Assembly (NCBI GenBank): GCA_000434635.1
Contig: HF988099.1
Coordinates: 9,976-27,590, forward strand
Direction: 5' to 3'
DNA length: 17,615 bases
Source: Firmicutes bacterium CAG:110
Lineage (GTDB): Bacteria > Bacillota > Clostridia > Oscillospirales > Oscillospiraceae
Shown here: in pieces, positions 1-5,654 of the stretch
Layout of the letters: every line of letters starts with the position of its first letter
Numbering within the stretch: the stretch's first letter is position 1
Made by a program: the position numbers and the translations under genes
Notes under the pieces: generated by a model
The model's database searches: none
Told to the model about the DNA's origin: nothing
Seen by the model: the letters and a program-made list of their open reading frames with translations, nothing else

Positions 1-23
1 TTTTGAGGCATAATGCCTCAAAA
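1..23 (-). terminator. Possible terminator hairpin behind the minus-strand operon
   Basis: A 10-bp perfect stem (TTTTGAGGCA at 1-10 and its complement at 14-23) with a three-base loop lies 10 nt beyond the stop codon of the XRE gene at 34. Position and stem fit a transcription terminator for that operon. The U-tract that would confirm it would lie left of base 1 and cannot be seen, so this could instead be the edge of some other palindromic element. Confidence 0.4.
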
Positions 24-33
24 CCCCGCGGAT

Positions 34-234
34 TTAGTCATCATAGGAGAACAGGTCTTCCACCGTCACGTGAAAAACCTTCGCAATGTCCATCGCCAAT
101 TTCAGCGATGGGTTATATTTCCCTCTTTCCAGGTTGACAATGGTCTCCCGCCGGACTCCGACCAGCTCGGCCAGGTCTGACTGTTTGAGATCCTGCATCT
201 CCCGGTATTCTTTGATTCTGGTCGTCAGAGCCAT
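34..234 (-). CDS. XRE-family helix-turn-helix transcriptional regulator (66 aa)
   Basis: This small cytoplasmic DNA-binding protein is almost entirely one HTH_3/Cro-C1 domain. The pattern runs from RIKEYREM (helix 1) through LKQSDLAELVGV and RRETIVNLERGKYNPSL (recognition helix and turn, about residues 17-43) to a final FHVTVEDLFSYDD tail. It matches the short YozG-like regulators of Firmicutes (about 65-70 aa). The frame stays open further upstream, but the ATG at 232-234 gives a normal-length regulator starting MALTTRIK, and longer starts would run into the preceding gene. It begins 2 nt after the stop of the membrane-protein gene, so the two are probably co-transcribed. In such pairs the regulator usually controls its own operon; that is an inference here. 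Confidence 0.9.
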   Translation of the reverse strand: MALTTRIKEYREMQDLKQSDLAELVGVRRETIVNLERGKYNPSLKLAMDIAKVFHVTVEDLFSYDD

Positions 235-236
235 AC

Positions 237-644
237 TCAAAGCCCCTTCTTGTCCATGACGCAGAAAATGATGGTGCGCACAACGGCAAGCAGAACCAGC
301 ATCCCCACCAGACAGTAGCCGATCACTTCCGTCGTAAGGGCGAACCGTCCGGCGGCGCAGAGGAAGCTGACGGCGATCAGTACGGCCACGCTGATTTTCA
401 GGCAGATGGCGTCGCACCGTCTCAGGTTGGCCTCGGCCATTTCGTCGGGAGTCTCCTGCTTATACTTTTTGAGCCGGATGCCCCGGGAGATAAAATAGTA
501 GAAGGTGAATGTGGCGACGACAATCTGAATGGTCGTGTAATAGCCCTTCCAGTCGTTTCGCGCCCACGTCCAGTAATAGACCGCAATCAGAACGGCGAAT
601 ATGATTTTATCCGCCACCAGCTCCCGCAATGATACTTTTTTCAT
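237..644 (-). CDS. Small four-helix membrane protein, unknown function
   Basis: A 135-residue protein with four hydrophobic segments, at about residues 12-28, 36-54, 80-98 and 106-128, joined by a charged middle loop (IRLKKYKQETPDEMAEANLRR lies within about residues 56-77). The start is well supported: a strong AAAGGAGG ribosome-binding site lies 6-7 nt before the ATG at 642-644. It is the first gene of a two-gene operon with the XRE regulator. Small DUF-type membrane proteins next to XRE regulators are common in Firmicutes, and some such pairs act in stress response or exchange of mobile DNA. No enzyme motif is visible and I do not assign a function. Confidence 0.8.
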   Translation of the reverse strand: MKKVSLRELVADKIIFAVLIAVYYWTWARNDWKGYYTTIQIVVATFTFYYFISRGIRLKKYKQETPDEMAEANLRRCDAICLKISVAVLIAVSFLCAAGRFALTTEVIGYCLVGMLVLLAVVRTIIFCVMDKKGL

Positions 645-668
645 GATGATCCTCCTTTATTTTAAAAA

Positions 669-708
669 GCGATATATTTCGCACATCTCATGTGATAAAT
701 ATGTCACA
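669..708 (-). promoter_or_regulatory. Upstream control region of the membrane-protein/XRE operon with two dyads
   Basis: Two short dyads lie 25-65 nt upstream of the gene start at 644. One, at 669-682, has GCGA/TCGC arms around an A/T core. The other, at 691-708, has TGTGA/TCACA arms around an 8-bp A/T core. AT-rich hexamers that could serve as a -10 box (TATATC on the minus strand) overlap the first dyad, but no convincing -35/-10 pair was found. The dyads are plausible operator sites for the co-transcribed XRE regulator, which would make the operon autoregulated. That is inference from position only. Confidence 0.35.
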
Positions 709-744
709 CAGGTCGCAGCCTGTCAATAGGAAAGTGAGAAATAT

Positions 745-913
745 TTAAGGCAGCACCGCACAATTCGGCAAGAAGTCTCAGGCAGGGTTTTTGTTCCAAT
801 TCAAAGTTCCGAAAATGGAGGAATACTGTATGTATTTCCCATTTTCGGAACTGCGGAAGTGGAGCAAAAAGACGGCTGAGACTCGCAGACGCAATTGTGC
901 GGTGTTGCCTTAA
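745..913. mobile_element. 169-bp palindromic MITE-like element
   Basis: The two ends are inverted copies: TTAAGGCAGCACCGCACAAT at 745-764 matches the complement of 894-913 with one mismatch. The symmetry continues inward with AGTCTCAG (774-781) against CTGAGACT (876-883) and a perfect 14-bp pair AGTTCCGAAAATGG (805-818) against 839-852, so the whole element can fold into one long imperfect hairpin. TTAA at both outer edges is either part of the repeat or a target-site duplication. No transposase is encoded. The open frames that cross it on the minus strand follow the palindrome and show no protein features. This is typical of a non-autonomous element or a palindromic dispersed repeat; a single copy in the window cannot prove mobility. 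Confidence 0.75.
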
Positions 914-951
914 CATTTTTCAGCGGGCTGCCGCCAACGTCCCGAACTGTC

Positions 952-980
952 TTGATTTTTTCCGCCCGATACGGTAGAAT
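952..980 (+). promoter_or_regulatory. Sigma-A-type promoter before the nucleotidyltransferase remnant
   Basis: TTGATT at 952-957 and TAGAAT at 975-980 are separated by exactly 17 nt, with four and five of six consensus matches. Transcription would start near 986-988, about 20 nt before the pseudogene start. The site lies just outside the palindromic element, so the element did not interrupt it. The promoter looks functional although the gene behind it is broken. Confidence 0.55.
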
Positions 981-1003
981 CTGATATAAGAGTCTGGAAG
1001 CGG

Positions 1004-1431
1004 GTGACGGATATGGAACCGGTAAGTATGTTATTTTTGCAGGCGCTCCGCGCCTCGCTGGAAGATAGAACCGTGGATTGGGAGACGGATATTGAGCGGG
1101 AGACATGGGACGCGCTGTTTGCCATGGCGTCCCACAGCGTGCTGCCGATGATCTACGCGGCGGTCGTCCGCTGCCCGGCCGCCCGGAAAGCGGGAAACGG
1201 CCTGCTGCGAACCGTCTTTCCCCCGGCGCGGCAGCTGGCGGGGGGCGCTACCCTTACCTGAAAGAAAAGCCGTATCTTCTGCCCCTTGCGTGGGTGAACC
1301 GCATCCTGAAATACGGGAAGGAGACCGCCGGAGGTTCCGCAGACAACAATGCCGCCCAGTCCATAAAGATCGGAAATGGGCGGGTGGCGCTGCTGAAGGA
1401 ATACGGGATCATCGGCTCCGGCAGGGAATAA
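1004..1431 (+). pseudogene. NTP_transf_5-type nucleotidyltransferase, internally deleted and frameshifted
   Basis: Two reading frames carry opposite ends of one protein family. The first (from GTG 1004 or ATG 1013) gives FLQALRASLEDRTVDW and VLPMIYAAVVRCPA, which resembles the N-terminus of uncharacterised clostridial nucleotidyltransferases (PF14907, usually about 350-400 aa). It runs to LLRTVFPPARQLAGG. The second frame continues directly with RYPYLKEKPYLLPLAWVNRI and ends VALLKEYGIIGSGRE, the usual C-terminus. The central part carrying the nucleotidyltransferase active site is absent: only about 140 codons remain. The switch of frame falls at a run of six G (1240-1245); one extra G would restore a single frame. 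The family assignment is from remembered motif patterns and would need a profile search. Confidence 0.65.
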
Positions 1432-1449
1432 AATGAAAACCGCATCAAA

Positions 1450-1490
1450 AAAGCCTTGACTGTTTTTTCGTGGTCAAGGCTTTCTTTTTT
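1450..1490 (+). terminator. Intrinsic terminator
   Basis: An 11-bp perfect stem (AAAGCCTTGAC at 1450-1460 pairing with 1473-1483) with a 12-nt loop is followed by CTTTTTT (1484-1490). It lies 19 nt after the stop of the nucleotidyltransferase remnant and separates it from the polysaccharide locus, which therefore needs its own promoter. Confidence 0.88.
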
Positions 1491-1543
1491 GCTGTATTTT
1501 GGGGGAAATTTCCGCGGATTGGCGTATTTTCGGAAAATGAAGT

Positions 1544-1633
1544 AACACAAAAACACATTGTAAATTCAACTTGATATTGTGTTATAGCTTTATGCAATTT
1601 GTGAACACTATAATGTAACAAAATGAATGGAGG
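1544..1633 (+). promoter_or_regulatory. Promoter/leader of the polysaccharide locus with repeated AACAC boxes
   Basis: This AT-rich stretch between the terminator and the ribbon-helix-helix gene has a perfect TATAAT at 1609-1614, 28 nt before the start codon, but no good -35 hexamer at 16-19 nt. AACAC occurs at 1544-1548, 1552-1556 and 1604-1608 and inverted (GTGTT) at 1579-1583; the last direct copy touches the -10 box. GGAGG at 1629-1633 is the ribosome-binding site for the next gene. A weak -35 suggests a promoter that may depend on an activator, and the repeated boxes are candidate binding sites for the RHH protein encoded just downstream; both are inferences. Confidence 0.45.
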
Positions 1634-1642
1634 ACTGCGTTT

Positions 1643-1849
1643 ATGGAGAAATTCATCGTGACGCCGAAGGAAGACAAAACCGTCACAATGACGATACGTA
1701 TAGACAGAGCTTTGCAGGAGGAATACAACCGCCTGGCGGCCAAGACGAACCGTTCCCGGAACGAGCTGATCGGCATGGCTCTGCAATATGCCCTTGACCA
1801 TATGGAGCTGAAAAACTGCGGCGAGACCGGAAATCTGCAACCCCTGTGA
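1643..1849 (+). CDS. Ribbon-helix-helix (Arc/CopG-type) DNA-binding protein
   Basis: This 68-residue protein has the layout of an RHH domain: a predicted strand VTMTIRID (residues 14-21), helix A at about 22-34 (RALQEEYNRLAAK) and helix B from SRNELIGMALQYALDHM (about 38-54). The short turn NRSRNE between the helices is typical. RHH proteins act as dimers in which the strands pair and enter the DNA major groove. A GGAGG site 9 nt upstream supports the ATG at 1643. It is the first gene after the terminator at 1490 and lies 43 nt before the PglF-like gene, so it may regulate the polysaccharide operon and itself. An antitoxin role is possible for this fold, but no toxin-like gene is adjacent. 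Confidence 0.85.
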   Translation: MEKFIVTPKEDKTVTMTIRIDRALQEEYNRLAAKTNRSRNELIGMALQYALDHMELKNCGETGNLQPL

Positions 1850-1892
1850 GCAGACCGAAATTACGTGCAAAGAAACTGGGAGAGTGAAATTT

Positions 1893-2951
1893 ATGCCGGA
1901 AGAAAGCAGGAAAAGCAAGTGGATATACGTCAGGTGGTTCACCATACGGTTCTTACTGGTCGTGTATGACATCATTGCGGTGAATGCCGCGTGTTATCTT
2001 GCGCTGCTGACCAGATTTTATGTGGCGAAGCAGTTCCACAGCGCCGCGGCGCAGTATATCGAAGCCTATACCAGCTACGCGCCCTATTACACCATTCTCT
2101 GTCTCGTGATCTTCTGCTGCTTCAACCTGTACAGCGGCATCTGGAAGTACGCGGGCTTCAACGACCTGAACCGCATCGTCGGGGCAAACGTGGTCTGCTT
2201 TATCGCCCACATCATCGGAACTCTCATCCTGCTCCGGGGAACGCCCCTTATAAGAATGCCCATTTCCTTCTACTGCCTCAGTGCGTTTACCCAGACGTGT
2301 CTCATCACCGCGAGCCGGTTTTCCTACCGGCTGCTCCTTATGGAAAAGGTCAGGGTGGCAAATAACGGGAAAGGTGCAACGATAAACGCAATGGTCATCG
2401 GCGCAGGCGGGACCGGCAAGATCGTGCTTCAGGAGCTGGAGCGGGAGAAAACCGTCCGTCCGGTGTGCGCCCTCAACTACAAGGAGATCGGCTTCGGCTC
2501 TCTGCTGGACGGCGTTCCCGTGGTCAACGGCGTGGAGAACCTGAAGGGCGCCATTGAAAAGTACCGGGTCAATTTCGTCATTATCGCCTCCGCGGTCATG
2601 CCGCAGGAGGTCAGGAACCGCATCAAGGCCATCTGCCGGGAAGCATCCGTTGAGGTGCAGGATTATTCCGGCTTCTTTCAGGGCTTCGGCGGCAGCGTGA
2701 CGCTGAAAAATCTGGCGGAATGCGCCGACGGCAAGGTGGAGCTGGTGGTCAATGGAGAGCATCAGCAGTACGCGGACTGCGAGCAGGCGCTGGTAAATGC
2801 CGCCGGAAAATATGTGGTGAAATCCATTTCCGCCAGAGCGGATACGCTGGTGATCGAGCTGACCGACCATTCCGTGGTGCAGAACGATCTGAACGCGGAC
2901 TGGGTCAAGGATCAGGAAAAGGAAACGGGAGAGGCCATCAGCTTTTTCTGA
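1893..2951 (+). CDS. PglF/CapD-like membrane protein with CoA_binding domain, lacking the dehydratase domain
   Basis: The N-terminal half of a PglF/CapD/FlaA1-type protein: four hydrophobic helices (about residues 18-38, 64-82, 97-115 and 124-142, with YSGIWKYAG at 80-88 and SRFSYR at 141-146), then a Rossmann-type CoA_binding domain with VIGAGGTGK (168-176), DGVPVVNG and the strand VNFVIIASA. Full-length relatives (about 600 aa) continue into an SDR domain with a second GxxGxxG motif that dehydrates UDP-GlcNAc. Here that domain is absent; residues about 269-352 form a different C-terminal segment ending QEKETGEAISFF. It therefore cannot be a dehydratase itself; a sensing, scaffold or nucleotide-sugar-binding role is possible. 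GTG 1884 is also in frame, but GGGAG at 1878-1882 is spaced correctly only for ATG 1893. Confidence 0.82.
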   Translation: MPEESRKSKWIYVRWFTIRFLLVVYDIIAVNAACYLALLTRFYVAKQFHSAAAQYIEAYTSYAPYYTILCLVIFCCFNLYSGIWKYAGFNDLNRIVGANVVCFIAHIIGTLILLRGTPLIRMPISFYCLSAFTQTCLITASRFSYRLLLMEKVRVANNGKGATINAMVIGAGGTGKIVLQELEREKTVRPVCALNYKEIGFGSLLDGVPVVNGVENLKGAIEKYRVNFVIIASAVMPQEVRNRIKAICREASVEVQDYSGFFQGFGGSVTLKNLAECADGKVELVVNGEHQQYADCEQALVNAAGKYVVKSISARADTLVIELTDHSVVQNDLNADWVKDQEKETGEAISFF

Positions 2952-2957
2952 TACTAT

Positions 2958-3109
2958 TTCCTGATTAAAATCTTAATTTTAATCAGGAAGGCATCGCCTG
3001 ACGGCGCTGCCGGTTTGTGATTTATAAGGAAAGAAATCACAAAACAAGTCTCATATGAACTCCGTGCCCTTCGGGCAATTAAATTGGAGCTCAGTATGAC
3101 ACGTCTGTC
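2958..3109 (+). other. Array of consecutive hairpins in the intergenic gap
   Basis: The 185-nt gap between the PglF-like gene and the aminotransferase is filled with stem-loops. Hairpin 1 is a perfect 14-bp stem (2958-2971 with 2976-2989, loop CTTA). Hairpin 2 spans 2990-3011 (GGCA-CGCC with GGCG-TGCC, one mismatch). Hairpin 3 is a perfect 10-bp stem (3014-3023 with 3034-3043). Hairpin 4 pairs GTCTCATATGAACTCC (3048-3063) with 3086-3102, with two mismatches and one bulge, and carries an inner GCCC-TTC-GGGC hairpin (3066-3076). A small GACA/TGTC stem follows at 3098-3109, sharing bases with hairpin 4. None is followed by a U-tract, so these are not ordinary terminators. It may be a structured RNA leader, an mRNA processing or stabilising element, or a dispersed palindromic repeat. 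Confidence 0.7.
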
Positions 3110-3136
3110 AAAGGCACAGAAAAGAGGAATAGAGAT

Positions 3137-4420
3137 ATGTATGTCAGGAGAAAAGACATAAAGCCCTTTGATAAGAAGGTATGGCTTGCTTCGCCGACGA
3201 TGCATGGTGACGAGCTGAAATATATCACGGAAGCCTATGATTCCAACTGGATGTCCACGGTGGGCGCGAACATCAACGAGGTGGAGCATATCGCGGCGCA
3301 GAAGGCGGAAATGAAGTACGCGGTGGCGCTGTCCTCCTGCACGGCGGCGCTGCACCTGTGCGTCAGGGCCGCGGGGGAACGGCTCTACGGAAGACCTGCC
3401 ATCGGCCATGGCGCAGTGGAGGGCAGGCGGGTGTTCTGCTCCGACATGACCTTCGCCGCCACGCTGAACCCGGTGGTCTATGAGGGTGGCATCCCCGTGT
3501 TCATCGACACCGAGCGGGACACATGGAACATGAACCCCCGGGCTTTAGAAAGAGCCTTTGAGATTTACCCGGAGGTGCAGCTGGTAGTGGCGGCGCACCT
3601 GTACGGGTTTCCCGGCAAGGCGGACGAGATCCGCGCTGTGTGCGACGCCCACGGCGCGCTGCTCATCGAGGATGCCGCCGAGTCCATGGGCGCTACATAT
3701 AAAGGGAGACAGACGGGCAGCTTCGGCGACTACGCGGCGATTTCCTACAACGGCAACAAAATCATCACCGGCTCCAGTGGTGGCTGCCTGCTGACCAATG
3801 ACTTGGAAGTGGCGAACAAGGCGCGGAAGTGGTCAAAACAGGCGCGGGAAAACACGCCATGGTATCAGCACGAGGAAGTCGGCTACAACTACCGCATGAG
3901 CAACGTGATCGCGGGCGTCGTCCGGGGTCAGTATCCGTATCTGGAAGAACACATCGCCCAGAAGAAAGCCATCTGGGAGCGCTACCGGGACTGTCTGCGG
4001 GGTCTCCCTGTTGAGATGAACCCCTTCGACCCGGAAACGTCCTGCCCCAACTACTGGCTGTCTGCGCTGGTAATTGACAGGAGCGCCATGTGCCGTCAGG
4101 TGCGCAGCGACAACGACGCGCTGTATCTCCCGGAGCAGGGAAAGAGCTGCCCTACGGAAATCCTGGAGGCCATCGCGGGAATCAACGCGGAAGGCCGTCC
4201 CATCTGGAAGCCCATGCACATGCAGCCCATGTACCGGATGAACGGCTTCATCACCCCCTCCGGCGAGGGCAGGGCAAAGGCCAACGCCTACATTGCCGGC
4301 GGCGTGGAGGACGTGGGTGCGGACATCTTTGAAAGAGGTCTGTGCCTGCCCAGCGACAACAAGATGACGAAGGAGCAGCAGGAGCAGATCATCCGGGTCA
4401 TCCGGCGGTGCTTTGAATAG
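3137..4420 (+). CDS. DegT/DnrJ/EryC1/StrS-family PLP-dependent sugar aminotransferase (PglE-like)
   Basis: The enzyme probably moves an amino group from glutamate to a 4-keto nucleotide sugar, as in PglE-type UDP-4-amino-sugar synthesis. Visible family motifs are SSCTAALHL (66-74), the PLP-contacting EDAAESMGA (178-186, Asp179) and the Schiff-base lysine in SYNGNKIITGSSGG (Lys208). NYRMSN (about 251-256) is also typical. At 427 aa it is longer than many PglE proteins (about 385 aa); extra loops near 81-98 and in the C-terminal third (around RSDNDALYLPEQGKSC) explain this. AGAGGA 8-9 nt upstream supports ATG 3137. The 4-keto substrate needs a dehydratase that is not in this window. The exact sugar is not decided by the sequence. 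Confidence 0.92.
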   Translation: MYVRRKDIKPFDKKVWLASPTMHGDELKYITEAYDSNWMSTVGANINEVEHIAAQKAEMKYAVALSSCTAALHLCVRAAGERLYGRPAIGHGAVEGRRVFCSDMTFAATLNPVVYEGGIPVFIDTERDTWNMNPRALERAFEIYPEVQLVVAAHLYGFPGKADEIRAVCDAHGALLIEDAAESMGATYKGRQTGSFGDYAAISYNGNKIITGSSGGCLLTNDLEVANKARKWSKQARENTPWYQHEEVGYNYRMSNVIAGVVRGQYPYLEEHIAQKKAIWERYRDCLRGLPVEMNPFDPETSCPNYWLSALVIDRSAMCRQVRSDNDALYLPEQGKSCPTEILEAIAGINAEGRPIWKPMHMQPMYRMNGFITPSGEGRAKANAYIAGGVEDVGADIFERGLCLPSDNKMTKEQQEQIIRVIRRCFE

Positions 4421-4440
4421 TTTGGAAAGGCGGCGTTTCA

Positions 4441-5010
4441 TTGCGGAGATTCATCTTTAATCTGGTCAGCGTGCTGTTCAGCGCGGTGAAATTCGGGATC
4501 ATGAAGCTGTTTCATTTCCATCATTTTTTCTATTCCGGCATTCAACGGTTTTCCCCTAACACGGAGGTCGTCATCGCGGAGGGCGGCACCATCCGTCTGG
4601 GCAGGCACGTCCGTGCCCACAGAAGATCGAAGCTGCTGGCCATGGACGGCGGTACGCTGGAGATCGGCAGCAATACGGCGCTTGGTAATGGCGTCAGCGT
4701 CAACTGCATGGAAAGCATCGTGATCGGCGAGGGCGTGCAGATCGGCCCGGATACAAAAATTTACGACCATGACCATGACTACCGCGTTCCCGGCGGCATC
4801 GGGGCGGGAAAATTCGTCACCGCGCCGGTGACGATCGGCGACAACAGCTGGATCGGCTGCAATGTGATCATCCTCCGGGGAACGAGCATCGGCAAAAACT
4901 GCATCGTCGGCGCGGGAAGCGTGCTGAAGGGTGCATATCCGGCGGGCAGCGTGATCGTGCAGAAGCGGCAGACCACTGTGACGGTGTATCCAACAGGAAC
5001 GGAGAAGTAA
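4441..5010 (+). CDS. Left-handed beta-helix (hexapeptide-repeat) acyltransferase
   Basis: Probably a cytoplasmic O-acetyltransferase using acetyl-CoA, of the maltose/galactoside acetyltransferase type. Hexapeptide turns run from about residue 43 to 165 (IRLGRHVRAH, LEIGSNTALGNGVSV, IVIGEGVQIGPDTKI, VTIGDNSWIGCNVII, TSIGKNCIVGAGSVL). The likely catalytic histidine lies in YDHDHDY (108-114). The N-terminal 30 residues are hydrophobic and His-rich (MKLFHFHHFFYSG) and may sit at the membrane. The only fitting start is TTG 4441, preceded by GGAAAGG at 4424-4430; no in-frame ATG gives the full fold. It lies 20 nt after the aminotransferase and 2 nt before the phosphoglycosyl transferase. It may acetylate a sugar of the repeat unit. 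Confidence 0.87.
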   Translation: MRRFIFNLVSVLFSAVKFGIMKLFHFHHFFYSGIQRFSPNTEVVIAEGGTIRLGRHVRAHRRSKLLAMDGGTLEIGSNTALGNGVSVNCMESIVIGEGVQIGPDTKIYDHDHDYRVPGGIGAGKFVTAPVTIGDNSWIGCNVIILRGTSIGKNCIVGAGSVLKGAYPAGSVIVQKRQTTVTVYPTGTEK

Positions 5011-5012
5011 CG

Positions 5013-5654
5013 ATGGAGCATAAACCTTACGGCCCCTACGAAACGTATTTCAAGCGGCCGCTGGATATCCTCTGCGCACTGGCCGCGCTGATCGTGTTCG
5101 GCTGGCTGTACATACTGGTGGCGGTTCTGGTGCGCATCAAGCTGGGCAGCCCGGTCATTTTCAAACAGCCCCGCCCCGGCAAAGATGAGAAGATTTTCGA
5201 CCTCTACAAATTCCGCTCCATGACCGACGAGCGGGACGAAAACGGCGAGCTTCTGCCGGACGAGGTGCGGCTCACGGAATTCGGAAAAGTCCTTCGCGCG
5301 ACCAGTCTGGACGAGCTTCCCGAAGCGTTCAATATTCTGAAGGGGGACATGTCGGTCATCGGCCCCCGGCCGCTGCTGGTCAAATATCTGCCCCGGTACA
5401 GCGAGCGTCAGCACCGGCGGCACGAAGTCCGCCCGGGGCTGTCCGGCTACGCGCAGGTTCACGGCAGAAACACGGTCAGCTGGCAGGACAAATTTGAAAT
5501 GGACGTAAAGTACGTAGACCACATTACCTTCCTCGGAGACCTGAAGATCATCTGGGACAGCGTGATGGCGGCATTTGTAAGGCGTGACGGCATATCCTCG
5601 GAAACGTCTGTCACGATGGAGGAATTCATGGGAAACGGGATGGTGGCAAAGTGA
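5013..5654 (+). CDS. PglC-like phosphoglycosyl transferase (initiating sugar transferase)
   Basis: It transfers a sugar phosphate from a UDP-sugar to undecaprenyl phosphate, the first membrane step in making the repeat unit. At 213 aa it is the minimal monotopic form: KRPLDILC (14-21) begins the single N-terminal re-entrant membrane helix (about 17-41), then KQPRPGK (51-57) and YKFRSM (65-70). The catalytic Asp-Glu pair is in TSLDELPEAFNIL (Asp100-Glu101), with GDMSVIGPRPLL (111-122) and RPGLSGYAQVHGRNTVSW (140-157) behind it. WcaJ-type relatives have four extra N-terminal helices that are missing here. Its small size and neighbours (aminotransferase, PglD-like enzyme) suggest a bacillosamine-like amino sugar as substrate. 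GGAACGGAGAAG precedes ATG 5013. Confidence 0.94.
   Translation: MEHKPYGPYETYFKRPLDILCALAALIVFGWLYILVAVLVRIKLGSPVIFKQPRPGKDEKIFDLYKFRSMTDERDENGELLPDEVRLTEFGKVLRATSLDELPEAFNILKGDMSVIGPRPLLVKYLPRYSERQHRRHEVRPGLSGYAQVHGRNTVSWQDKFEMDVKYVDHITFLGDLKIIWDSVMAAFVRRDGISSETSVTMEEFMGNGMVAK

Noticed and set aside
745..913. CRISPR-like or riboswitch element
   Set aside because: There are no direct repeats with spacers, and the structure is a single full-length palindrome with TTAA edges not linked to a downstream start codon.
704..1106. Minus-strand open frames of 70 and 101 codons across the palindromic element
   Set aside because: They follow the inverted repeat itself, have no ribosome-binding site or known domain, and are explained by the element's symmetry.
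1643..1849. Antitoxin half of a toxin-antitoxin pair
   Set aside because: The RHH fold would allow it, but the next gene is a polysaccharide membrane protein and no small toxin-like frame is adjacent on either side.
1445..1975. 176-codon minus-strand open frame over the terminator, leader and RHH gene
   Set aside because: It runs through a perfect terminator stem and antisense to a convincing RHH domain; no recognisable protein features.
1953..2870. Long antisense open frame (305 codons) opposite the PglF-like gene
   Set aside because: A shadow caused by the high G/C at third codon positions of the real gene; composition is His/Asp/Gly-rich with no domain, and the sense frame has clear membrane and Rossmann motifs.
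2958..2989. Intrinsic terminator after the PglF-like gene
   Set aside because: The 14-bp stem is perfect, but it is AT-rich and followed by GGCATCGCC rather than a T-tract, so it is better described as part of the hairpin array.
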